NCBI GenBank assembly: GCA_020137815.1
Contig: CM035352.1
Span: forward strand, 5,004,998-5,068,997
Length of the DNA stretch: 64,000 bases
Source: Hormiphora californensis
Lineage: Eukaryota; Ctenophora; Tentaculata; Cydippida; Pleurobrachiidae
Direction: 5' to 3'
Shown here: positions 33,141 through 45,700 of the stretch, one piece after another
Layout of the letters: the number at the start of each line of letters is the position of its first letter
Numbering within the stretch: position 1 is the first letter of the stretch
Position numbers and translations under genes: made by a program
The notes under the pieces: generated by a model
Told to the model about the DNA's origin: nothing
Database searches by the model: none
The model's input: only the letters and a program-made list of their open reading frames with translations

Positions 33141-34300
33141 ATCATCATCATCATCAATTAACATTTAATATACCGCTTTATAGCATATATTGGTAAGATA
33201 TCACTTAAAAAAGAAAAAACTTAACGGATAACTTCCTGCTTTCAAAAGCGGTTTTACTCTATTTGATCAATAAATTAGAGTCCATGAGCTAGTAGTGTTT
33301 ATACAAATGTTCAAATGTCCCTTGGTGCTTCTAACACCCTCTTTCCACGGATTATGAAGTGGGTTCCAGGGGACTGCTTTACCTTCTCCTTCAGTTCAAC
33401 AACAAGCTTTTTCCGTTCATTCCGTTCTTCTACTGTTCTATCAGGAGATATAAAGACTTTGCCAAACTTGTCGTTCCCTTTCAGCAGGGATTTCTTCGAC
33501 AGGATTGAAATTTGAGCTTCTCTGCTCCTCAGCACGACTTTCACAGGTCTTGCCGATGAGGACTGCTTTCCCAAGCGCTCGGCGGATTGCACTTTCGGAG
33601 CCTCTTCAAGCTCACCAAAAAGAGACTTAATTTGAGTTTCAAGCTTCTCACCATTTACATTGTCTTTCAACTCTTCCAATCCATGGATGATGATGTTACA
33701 CCCACGGTCCTCCGATGCTGCCACGATTGCCGATTGAATCTTCTTTGGAGCCAGGGCCGACTTGAACATTTCCGAGGGGCCTCATTTTCGACGTAACAAA
33801 ATTCACTAACCCCAACACCGATTGGCATCACTTTCCGACGTAACGCGCGAACTTGGCATACGTTGCAGGCCCCTTATAATATAATATAAGGGGGTGCGCG
33901 CATGAGGGGGCTGCAGCGCATTCCAACGCGCGAACTTGGCAAACGTTGCTGGCCCCCGACAGCGCGGGATAAGGCAGCGCTTTTCAACGCGCGAACGAGA
34001 AGTTAAGCGCGGGCGAAGTCTTTTATTTGCTATAGATTTCATAGCGCGCGATGAATACCGCGCAGATACAGATACGTGTTCTATTCTTTAAATTCACGCG
34101 CCGTCCTTCAATTCCATTAACGAGCGATAACCGGATGAATATGCCCCAGCCCAGATAAACCATTTCTGGCGCCCCAGACCCCGTTTTGATCGCCAGTTCA
34201 GTGCCCTCCCGGTCCAGTCAGAGCTTAGTCGGATATTCAGATCGGATCGGCGTTTGGGTACGTCGCGCCCCTGCCCCCTCTGCAGTCTGTTCGTTGCCAA
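33141..34300 (-). mobile_element. Truncated retroelement with GC-rich 5' region
   Basis: On the minus strand the unit runs from a CpG-rich leader (34300-33770), with repeated GCGCGAACTTGGCA-type motifs, through the ORF1-like frame to a simple trinucleotide tail near 33141-33155. The base composition is clearly richer in CG dinucleotides than the surrounding AT-rich DNA. The exact ends are uncertain. A separate MITE abuts its upstream end at 34302. Confidence 0.45.
33311..33769 (-). pseudogene. Retrotransposon ORF1-like fragment
   Basis: This 152-codon frame resembles ORF1 proteins of non-LTR retroelements. It has the block CNIIIHGLEEL, then ERLGKQ, RPVKVVLRS and FISPDRTVEERN. These proteins bind nucleic acid and package the element RNA. 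No reverse transcriptase follows: after the frame only about 170 bp remain before a short TGATGA-type tail at 33141-33155. I read this as an internally deleted, non-autonomous copy. The family assignment rests on recognition of the motif pattern only. Confidence 0.55.
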
Positions 34301-34301
34301 G

Positions 34302-34579
34302 CTATAGTCGAATTTTTTAATCAAGGGACAGGGGGCCGCGCATTCAGAGGGGTCGCGCGGCTTTGTATTTGCGCGTGATAATCGAGATCAAGTTCCTGGT
34401 AATCTTAAGACTTGAACCCGGAAGCGTTGGAAAGATAATTTTAAGACCTTTTCAACGCAACAAAGACCAAGTCTTTATCTTATCAGGAACAGGAGATATG
34501 AGCGAAAACGTTTAGCACACGCAAAAAGACTTTTGTAAATGCGCGGCCCCTGTCCCTTGATTAAAAAATTCGACTATAG
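34302..34579. mobile_element. 278-bp MITE
   Basis: Terminal inverted repeats of about 40 bp begin CTATAGTCGAATTTTTTAAT and continue through CAAGGGACAGG. There is no coding capacity. It abuts the GC-rich retroelement region. Confidence 0.75.
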
Positions 34580-34984
34580 TCTGCCTTAAGTTTAACAAAT
34601 GTAAAGGGATGGTTAGTCTAACCCTCCCTTTACATTTTTTAAGGCAGTCTAGCTAACCGTTAGAACATAACAATCTGTTTGCACGCCCGCAGCCTTCGGG
34701 GCTCAGAGTCAGCTGATACGCGGCCAAGATCGGCGTCACTGACAGGGTAAGCGGTATATGTTACCGCACGCTTTTGACCATTGACTCAGCCATTTCTGGA
34801 TACTGTCACATACTCATAGGACAAAGTACAAACCATTTCAAAATAAAACACTTCCATTCATTTCAAAATACTTGGTGTAGAAATAAAACAGTCACAATAG
34901 GTGATATCAGCTGAGTGTGCCAAGAATGCTCTTGCAGATTGTGATTTGCAGAAGAAAAAACCTCGAAGATCTAACGGACCACTA

Positions 34985-35265
34985 TCAATGACACGCCGAG
35001 TTCAATGTTCTGAATTTAAGATCACCATGACAGTGTCATGGTGATCTCAAATTCAAAATATTGAACTCGGCGTGTTCGTTAGCGTTTCAAATTCAATTAG
35101 AACCTCTTCTGTCAATCACACAATATCGCATGAAATATTCTCAACAGAGCGACATGCGTGAAGACACAGAGGATCTATAGTAGGAGACACTAGCGTGGTA
35201 CGCGCAAAAAAATGCGCGCCACACACCTGTTTTTTTGCGCGTACCACGCTAGTGTCTCCTACTAC
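34985..35265. repeat. Two strong hairpins between HTATSF1 and GRK2
   Basis: The first (34992-35073) pairs ACGCCGAGTTCAATGTTCTG with its complement. The second (35178-35263) pairs TAGTAGGAGACACTAGCGTG with its complement. Both look like small foldback elements. I see no gene in 32885-36765. Confidence 0.65.
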
Positions 35266-36516
35266 TTATGAATATATTGCTGCAAGGTATGTTGTATATG
35301 ATGGATATATTAAATACAGAATCAACATGATATGGTACCAGAGAACACATAATAAACATAAATCTCAACAAAAATAAAACAAAACAGAGTGAATTAGATA
35401 ATATATGATATTTGTTAATAATATAACGGTGTGGGTTTGTACACTCTTGGATAATTAATAACTTTTGATCGTAAAACAATAATTTTGTAATAGTTACACA
35501 CAAATTGTGAGCTAGATGAAATGAGACTGGCAGCGTAGTACAGAAGATAAAATGGCCAGCTTATATAGGACTTGTGGCGTTACTGTGGTAACCATGTGAC
35601 GTTGCTAGGTGGTAACCATGATGTGAGTGTGATGTTTGGACACTATTCTCATGTGGAGTGAGTGGCCAGGCATCATATTAACAGGATCTTGAACTGCTCA
35701 AAAACAGGGAAAAAAGGTCTGAGCAAATCAGAGCTAAAGGGTCTCTCGCGACTCGCAATGTTTCAATATCATATTAATTCCAAACAAGCAGAATACAATT
35801 ATTATACCTCCATCTCTCTCCCTCTCACTCTCACTCTCTCTCTTTCTCTCTCACAATCTCGCTCTCTCTCTCTCTCTCTCTCTCCGTAAATAATAAGAAG
35901 TGTCCGCCACACAGCACAATTACTAAGCCACTACATACATAGTTTAAATCACTCAGCAGCGTGTAATAAATCCTTGTGTACTGTTTTTCAAGAGAGTCTG
36001 ACAAGTAGATACAGATCAGGCTGTCTGGCGCCGCCAAATTGGGGTCTGGCGCCGCCAGATCCGGAATATATCAGATTTTATAAGCAGCTGAGCAGCACAC
36101 CGGTATCAGTTCCTGGATAGGACCCTAGGGGTTGTTGCTGCAGGGGGATCTAGGAATCCCGTCGATACGTCGCACTTCTCCCGTCTGAAAAATAGAAGCA
36201 ATTAATTGACACGTGAGATATAATAATTGGGAGTTGTTGTTATAATTGTGATATTAAGAGCTGCTACAAGGGGGCTGTATGAACAATAATAGAGCTGCTA
36301 CGTCGTAGAAGCACAAACAGCGTTATAACGACAGCGATATAAATAGGCAGACAAACGTACACACTACACACAAACACACATAATGTATTAGCCCATGTGG
36401 TTCTGCAGCTCTGACATTAATAGATCCTCGCAGCGGTGGAGGAGTCCCGAGCCCAGATCTCGAGAGGGACTGAGAGAGGAAGTACACATTGAGAATATAC
36501 AGCGCCGCGGACATGG

Positions 36517-36625
36517 CAGGAACCAACCGGCACAAGTAAACAACCAATCAGAACTCGTTATTTAGGTCACGTGACTGGTTATCAGCCAATCAGGGACCAG
36601 TATTTCCTGATTCGGTCGGTTCCTG
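36517..36625. mobile_element. hAT-like MITE, intact copy
   Basis: This 109-bp element starts CAGGAACCAACCGG and ends CGGTCGGTTCCTG. It is flanked by the 8-bp direct repeat GGACATGG. It lies just downstream of the GRK2 stop. It has the same internal CCAATCAG and GTCACGTGAC boxes as its relatives. Confidence 0.85.
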
Positions 36626-36765
36626 GGACATGGACTGAAGGAAGCAGATCTTCCTTGGTGGGAGAAATATATGGAAATGTGGGCGGGAGAGACATTTAGA
36701 AGACAAGTAGTATCTCACCCCTCACTACCATATTTCATCCGAGCTGGGGCAGGTGGCCCCATCAG

Positions 36766-39700
36766 CTAATTAGTTTGATAACCAATGTTACAAGTCCCTC
36801 CGCTCGTATCACTGTGGACCTCGGGGTATGGGTCCAACACGGCGGCATGGTGGTGGGCAGGTCGGTGTCTCAGACTGGGCTCAGGACTCCCTCCAGCCGG
36901 GACAGAATGGAGCCGGGTGGTAATGGAAGGCACCATCATACCCCATCCCGGAGTACCACTGCCACCGTGATCTGATCAAGAGTGTATAGTCGTGTAAAAT
37001 ATTATATGGGTGTAGTTGTGTAAAATTATATGTGTGTGGCGATCTCCTGTTCTCGCTCTGTGATATATGCCGGGGATATACTGCACTCTTTCCGAAATAC
37101 TGATCTCACTCTCCAGAGATCTCTCTGTAAACAACCAATCAGAACTCGTTATTTAGGTCACGTGACTGGTTATCAGCCAATCAGGGACCAGTATTTCCTG
37201 ATTCGGTCGGTTCCTGCCGGGGATATACCACTCTTTCTGAAATACTGATCTCACTCTCCAGAGATCTCTCTCTCTCCAGAGATCTCACTCTCCAGAGATC
37301 TCTCTCTCTCCCGAGTTAATGGTGGTCTTGATTGGCGAGGGTAGTTTAAGTTTTAGTAGTGGGAACTTTATGAAGCGTTTAGCGAGATACGAGGAAACCG
37401 AAAAGTGTGATGGGTGATTTTCTTAGATATAACTCGAGATTACATATTTGGAGCGGGTGTATTGTACTTTGCATGAAATAGCTTGATCTACCGAACCTTC
37501 ACGAAGAGCTCACAAGAAATAGCCCTGGTGTAAACTACAGACACGCTACTATCCCAACATGGATCATATCTAACTATGCAGCAACTGGCGGGGTAACCTC
37601 ACATTTAACCTCACATATATACCACAAGCACACGGGGGACGTCCCTCGCTCACAGGCAACCAATTCTCTTTTTATCTGTCTATACCCTCCTCTCGATCTC
37701 TATACTAATACTCAGTGTATTATATCTCAGCCTGGCATTCACACACTGCACTTCCCCATTCAACATTATAATCACACATCATGCACGATGACTGTTGTCA
37801 TGACAACATGTTACCATGACAACACTGTTGTCATGACGTCACTTTGCTATCACCATGGTGACGGTCACATTCACTATATCACAGAATCTTAAATAGAAGG
37901 AGCGTCGACTTACTTCCTTCCTGTATTGGCCCCAGTCCGGCTACCATTCCTATACCGTGGCGTAAACTGGCGCTTCCCCGTTCTGGTGTTATAATACACA
38001 TGATGGATTACACGTGTGGAGATGGATATATATATCATTCATTTCATGCGACTTAGTTGAATAATATCACATGGTTATGCACATCTTTTTTATGAAGGTG
38101 GCTCCAACAATCCCCAAACAAAAGTGAAACGTGTAATATGCGGGGGGCTTTAAAAATGCTATGGTATATAGTATTTGTGATCAGATATGTGCTTTTTGGG
38201 CTGAGCTAGGATAAAATATAAATTTAGATTTGATAATCTTTTCAATTGACCGCACGGAGAGATGGAACAGAAGGAAAGAAGTTAAAGAAAATAATCCCAT
38301 AATTCAAGAAGAAAAAGAGTTCAAGATTTAGGAAAGAAATCAGGGAAGGAATAATAATCTGGGAAAATAAAATTAGAATCTTTACCGTCAGATGAGTTTG
38401 CAGATCGGAGCATTTTTCCACCGCGTTTCAGCATCTTAATGGCTGTATCGAGAGTCGATGAGAGATGTTTGAACCACTGTTCAAATTCAATATCATTCTG
38501 GTGGGGGTGTTAAATATCAAAATAGGAAAACATAAAGAATGGCGTTTACTGCAATTTGAAAGCGATCTGATACTGATACTGATCTCGCAGCTAGTTACCT
38601 ATTTACCAACCCCTAGTGGCTAGTTACCTATTTACCAACCCCTAGTTACCTAGTTACCAAACCCCCACCAACTCCAGTACTAACCTCCGTCCGTAGATAA
38701 ATGTCGGATGATTTTTTGTTTCTACTCAGTTCCAAACAAATGCACTTCTCATATGTTTTGTAAGTGCAGTCTCGGACGGATATCAAGTCATCCATGGTTA
38801 TGAGATTGTTGGCCAGGGACTGAAAATGGGGCAATTAGAAAATTGTTCAATTTTATATCAAAAATGTAAACAATAAAGGGTTTGAGATACAAATATAAAA
38901 GATATCGTGCAAAATTAATGAACATACTGTTCGTTCTTGATTGAACGATCACACAAGAACAAGTATTCATATATCATGTACTCACAATAGTACAGTCGGA
39001 CCCCGATTTACCGGGATCCTCTGGGGGGGGGGGGAGGATTAATTGCCCGGTAATTCGGGGTCTGACTGTACAATATAATTGTGTGGGAACAGATACAATT
39101 CCAAAAGATTCGTAGTAACATTGAGTGTTCTTTACATGTGATGCTGATATTATTCAAGGTTAACAAGATATGGTTCACACTATCGGGAATATATTCATCA
39201 CATTGTTGGGTGACATAACATCATCATAGAGATGGCAAGTCGCCAGATCTTTCATAACCCGAAACACAAAGTTTTCCTGTCTGGCGGCGCCCAACCGATC
39301 TGAGCACACAGTCGAAACGGGGGTCTGGCGGCGCCAGACAGAAGTGTCGGACAAACAACACAGATTGCATTCCCAGATAGACATTTCGATAACATGACAT
39401 TCCCAGATATCTCGTTCACACTGATATAATCCACCTTCTCTTGCCAGAGTCCCGTTGCACTGGATATGGTATCCCGCCAGTAGGCGATAATGTCACTGGT
39501 TGTTGGCGGGGAGCCCGTCATGTGACATTTGGATGACGTCATCGAATCGTCAACAACGGTCTACAATTGAACAATCTGGATCTCTGTGTTACAATCATGA
39601 AGTGTACATGTCTGTACATTGAAAAGGGTGCACCCGGGTGTTGTACATTGTGAGACGGGACAAGTCAATGTAAAATGTACACAATGTACACATTGTACAC

Positions 39701-42700
39701 AATGTACACATTGTACACAATGTACACATTGTACACATTGTACATTACAGTATCTCAGCTGTTATACAGACAGTTACAATTTCATTAGAACGCGTTCTAC
39801 ATGGTGATTAGTGAACAGACATGTGTTGATACACTGTAGCGATACAACATCTAAAGTTGTTATACCAAACATAATGTAGTACTACTGCAGAGTGCAGCCA
39901 TCGTGTTGCAATATTAGTTAGGGAATTTTAGTATATTTTTTCAGAAAAATTTTTAACAAGCTAATTTCTTCACCAATAGGTCCGGATAGGTGTCTAGTAT
40001 CACCAAAAAAAAGTACACGATAATCGGAAGTGTGCACACGCGCTGAGCGCGCAAGAAGTAAATACATGTATTTCTAGCCTGGCACGAAAACCCAAAAACC
40101 ATCTTAGGAGACGAGTAGAGAAAAAATCAAGGGCACTAGATTGTGTAGCGTCCTCGCATTAGTGGGGGTAGGTGCTGGAATTAAGTCTCTATCTCATCTG
40201 GTTAATTAGATAATTGGCTAATTAGATATGCGCATAGCCGTATTTTGGCTATATGGCTATAGCCACTTAGGAATGGTTTAGAGACTTTTCATTGGTGCCA
40301 TTTTGTTCAGAAAACAATTTCAATCTAAGAGTTGTGGAAACATTTAGAGCCTATCTCTTACCGTTTTGGCGTAATTTGCAGTTAAAGAAGGCCAATTAAC
40401 TAATTTTTTGGCATTTTCGGCTGATTTGGCATACTTTGACCGCAAATAACGCCAAAACGGTAAGAGATAGGCTCTAAATTTTTCCACAACTCTTAGATTG
40501 AAATTGTTTTCTGAACAAAATGGCACCAATGAAAAGTCTCTAAACCATTCCTAAGTGGCTATAGCCATATAGCCAAAATACGGCTATGCGCATATCTAAT
40601 TAGCCAATTATCTAATTAACCAGATGAGATAGAGACTTAATTCCAGCACCTACCCCCACTAATGCGAGGACGCTACACAATCTAGTGCCCTTGATTTTTT
40701 CTCTACTCGTCTCCTAAGATGGTTTTTGGGTTTTCGTGTCAGGCTAGAAATACATGTATTTACATGTATTTACTTCTTGCGCGCTCAGCGCGTGTGCGCA
40801 CTTCCGATTATCGTGTACTTTTTTTTGGTGATACTAGACACCTATCCGGACCTATTGGTGAAGAAATTAGCTTGTTAAAAATTTTGCTGAAAACTTGGCC
40901 CTTTTTTACTAAAATCCCCTAACTATATGAATATGTTGGTTACGAAGTCACCCCTATTACGCTACTCGTGTTGAGGGGTAATTTCGTTACCAAATGAATA
41001 TATGAAGTTAAGATAAAGTGTTTCACTAACCGATGGTTCAGCACGCCATTCCAGACGATTAGGGAAGAGATGAAAGTACTTCTTCTGCCACTGTGACAGA
41101 AAGGGTCCACCGAGTTTCAGTAAGTACCCCTGGAGGATACAATCCCCACTGAGATCAACACTGGCTGATCTCTTCGGTTTCTTGTTCTCGATCTTATCCG
41201 CCTCGGTGTTAACCGTATCGAATATTGTCTCTGGAAAGGGGAGATTTTATAGAGCGATGGGTGCAGTTAGAGCTTGCCTTACTCAACCCTGTTTCACCGT
41301 GACCCGCACCTCTTTTAAAAATGTAAAAGAAGGTTTAGAACATAAAAAGTTAGGGACCCTGTACTTCAGGGACTACCACTGTCAGGGAGGATTGAGGAGG
41401 TTGTCATACTACCGGTTTGGAGAGGGCAGTCTTTTGTTTGAGACAAGGTGGAGGGGATTTATAAAGTTCAGGCTGGAGACAATAGAATTGGGTAGTAGTG
41501 GAGGAATTGAATAATTGATGGGATACAGAGTTGTGTGGCTGACACCGTCATTTTATTTCAGAATGTTTGACATCACAGAGCGAGCGCACTCTGCGAGGGT
41601 TCGGTAGATCAAATATAGAGTGCAGGCTGGCTGCTGGAGGGTGGAGATAATAGAATTCGATAATAACAGAGGAGTTATAGTGGGATATATAGAGTGCTGG
41701 AATCAGTAATATTAGAGTGCAGGGCGTGTTCCTACATTATATATCGATCGAGTGAAAGTGTAAGAAAGTTCTTTACTTGAAGTTGACTAATTTAGAAGAT
41801 TGTCAGCTATAGATATATTCTATTTGACTTCCACACCTCAAAAATGGTATAATCAGATGCAGCAGCTCTCGTATGCACACTGGATTCATTGTTTTGTCTT
41901 ATATTAATAGAAAGGGGGTGAGAAATGAGGCGAGAAATGATCTACCGAACCGTCACAGAGCGAGCTCGAATTTGAAGTTAGCCACATAAATTATACCCTC
42001 ATTCCCCTGGTGCTTACAAGGTCGGGCTAGACAAGATCTAGAAAAGATATTCTATAGTCTAGATCCTGTAACTGCCTAGATTTTAGACAGATATTTTAGA
42101 CCTGGTATATATAACACGTACCTACGATTTCCTTTTGCCACCGGTAGGAAAGGAAGATATCAAATTCTCGGTAATGATCCTCATCCTCCTTTGTCAACTT
42201 GATTCCCTTTGTGTCATCCTCGTTAAAGTTTCCAATATCAAACGCATCCGCTGCATTTACCTGGTAAATAGGGAAGTAGTTGATACAGGGAATAATCTTC
42301 AGCAGTCATAAATAGGGAAGTAGTTGTAGAATGTAGTTGATAGGGAATGATGACGGTTCAACTAAAAATTAGGCATTAACTAGGTCGGGGGAAAAAGACA
42401 TTTTCTACTGGTCATCTCCTCACCTCTCCCTTGGGTGGTATGACTGGGGGTGTTAACTTGACTAATGAAGCTGCATTCCAGTCCAGACACGAGAAGAATG
42501 GATGAGATTTCACCTCCTCCGCACCCCTACCCTGACAGCCCAGTCGGGCGGCGGGTTTCCTCTCCAACAGACCCGTTAACAGGCTTTGGAGCTCGGGGGA
42601 GAAGGATTCGGGGAATTCGACCTTCATCGTAAGAGTCAAGTTATCTATAGTGCTCTTTTCTTTACATTTTGGGGGTCGGAACGGACAACGCCTGAAAAGT

Positions 42701-45700
42701 AGAATTCATGGATTAATCAGTGGATCACAATTTCAAATCGTATTTGTATTGCACAGTCGGACCCCGATTTATCAGGATGCTCGGGGGCCGAGTCGAGGGA
42801 AAGGGTTTTGCCCGGCAAATCACGGGACGGTAAATTGATTGAAAGTGGGAGACTGTTAATTACTAATAAGTGTTAAATAGTTACCCATTAAGAAGTTTCA
42901 TGAGCATGCATCCCAAACTAAACCAATCAGCACTGCTATCATATTGTCCTTTCTCAATCACTTCAGGGGCCATATAACCGTGGGTGCCCCTGTAGCAAAG
43001 AGAGATATTGTTAGGTTGGGATACATAGAGTCCTGTAATAGGGGAATTGGAGGCCGGAGGGTACCCCTGTAGCAAAGAGATATCTTTAGATCTCGTTCTC
43101 TGTCCGTCTTGTTTCTCTGGCTAGTGACTTGTAAATTACATGTCTGTCCGTTTACTTGTTTGTTTGTCAGTTGTCTGTCTGCTTGTCTGTCTGTCTGTTG
43201 AAACTAACACAGTGGCAGTTGGTTTCTTCTGACTAAAATCCGTGGCAAGTCCCAGATCTGATATCCTCACATGCCCAGCCTCATCTAACAGCACATTGGC
43301 GGGTTTCAAATCCCTGTATACAATGTTCCGATTGTGCATGTGTTCCAGACCCAGGATCACCTCGGCAGCGTAGAAACGTGTTTCTGCCTCTGTGAAACTG
43401 TTCCGTTGTGTCAGGTGGTAGTGCAGATCACCACCTGAAGGAATTGAGAGTATGTTAGGAATTTGGTGTAATATCATCCAACTGGGGGGGGGGGGGGGGG
43501 ATCACATATACAGTTCCATTAGGCGATGTGGTCGAATCTGTCACCCCCCAGTAGGATGAGGCTTAAATGTATGGAGACAATAGACATCTTCCACTTTTTA
43601 AATTAAAATTTAATCACAAAATAATGGTTGTAGTCATAAAGTTGGAATAAATTAGTTTGTGGAAAACATACACTTTAGTGTCAGTTTGTCAGTCGATGTG
43701 TACCATTCATAAGATCGAGGATAAAACAAAGTTTGTCGTTCGTTTGAAAAGCGTAGTTCAAACACACAATAAAGGGGGTATCAACTCGTGCGAGAATATC
43801 TCTCTCATTGACTGCCATCCGCTCTCCTTGTTTCATCTTAATCCTCTTCTTGTAGAGGCACTTCATAGCGAACATCCGACCTGGAAACATGAAACATATG
43901 TGAATCAGAAAAGACCAAGATGAGGGGGAGAGCTCAGTATCCTAGGTTCCTAAGACGTCTTTACTCTTTAACGAACAAACAGACCTGGAAACACACATGT
44001 CATAAACAGAACAGTGATGTCACAAAAAAAACATGTCACTATAAACAGATCGGGATCGTTTAGTGGGGATGGGAGAAGGTGAATGTGTGTCGTTGGGGAA
44101 GCAGTATATTTGTGAAGGGCTTGGTATTGTGAAATGTCGTATTGATTAAATGTCCTTAAATGACCTTAATTTCGAGAAATTGAATGCGAGAACCTGAGGT
44201 TTGTGAGAAAGGGAGAGAGAGATATTATATAGGTAGGGATCAGAGACGATGGAGAAAGGGGGATAAAAGGAAACGCTTTTCTGGTGGTCTGTCAAAATAT
44301 CGAAGACATTTCGAAACGCAATACGTAAGCAACCTATCCAAATGATTCAATTTCTATTACACTGACAAGTAAGATAACCGAAAGCTGTGAAATTTAAACT
44401 GGGATGGGCTAATAATGTTCCATATCCTTCTTCTTTTTATCGTTTTCAATCTTTACATGATTTCTCCATCACGGATCACTTCCCTCAATCTACATCACCA
44501 ATGAACCTGCCAGGTCTACATTGAGCCACGACCTCATCTTTCCGTCACACACGCATTTGTAAGCCAGTCTCGATATATATGTAATTGTGTGTGTCTCTCT
44601 CTCTCTCTGAGTATAAACAACATGTCACGGTACTCCTTAAACTCGGCACACGCAGTTCGACAACAAGGATTTCGGCCCAGCACGGTAGCTCCACCGGATC
44701 TGGATCAACTTGCACGTGCACCTTCACTCCCTCTTTCTGTAGCTGCTAAGGCTTTAGCTGCTGGTGAAGGTGGTGATGCTGCTGCTGCGTCGAGTAGCAA
44801 TAGCAGGTGGGCTGGCATGGAAAGGAGCAGTGCGAGAAAGGTACGTGTGGACCGGTCTTATCAATTATCATGTTCTAACCCGATGGTCGAGGGAATCATC
44901 GCCGTACTTCCCGGTCCCCGACTAACAAGACTGACCTCAACTGATCCATGATTACACGTGTAATTCCCACACAGGAAATTGCTCGCAAGTGGACGGATGG
45001 AGCTCACAAATCCATTGGAAAACGTGTCCGGAGACAGCTAAGGAACCCCGAGGTAGAGTCCCTGCTGGAGAGCCCTCCGCAACAAGCGGGAACAATGCGG
45101 ATCAATGTGTCCGGGAAGGTATTTGATATCTCCGAGAGTGTCCTGAAGAAATTCCCGAACTGTTTGTTTAACAGGTGAGAGTAGTAGTTCTGGATTTCCG
45201 TGACCACAATCTGATTATGTTGTCACTTGTTCCATTTAAACAGTTTTCATAGTATGAATCATTAACTGTCAGAGCATTGGCCTGACTGGTGACCCTATTC
45301 TCATTTCTTTCAAATAAAGAGTGCGTAAGAACACCGGTCAGAGCATAAAATCTTGTATTACTTTGTGGCCTGACAGATATATTCTGTTATCTTGTTACCA
45401 TGACAACCCTCTATCCTACAGCCCGGACATGGAGAACTACTACAATCCCGAGATGGGGGTCTACTTTCTAGACCGGAACAGAGCCGTCTTTGAACAAGTC
45501 CTGATGTACTTTTACTCTGACAAGGAGTTCTATCCGGTAACTGAAAAGTTTATTTTATGAAGTCTATCGTAGAATTCCCATAGTTATATAGTATGGATAC
45601 TGGATAGAGGTAATCTTTTCAAAACATGTTCGAATTTCTCTCACTCCCTCTCTTTACAGTTCCCCGAGTGCCTCCCACCGGAACTCCTCGAGATGGAGCT

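Noticed and set aside
36120-36490. Minus-strand blocks with acceptor-like edges as further GRK2 3' exons
   Set aside because: The in-phase exon 36766-36971 already ends in a stop and the total is a whole number of codons. An alternative tail cannot be excluded, but nothing supports it.
39410-39545. Minus-strand open block as an extra GRK2 exon
   Set aside because: The PH-domain exons 41031-41230 and 38685-38819 join in phase and align with GRK2/3 without an insertion, so no exon is needed here.
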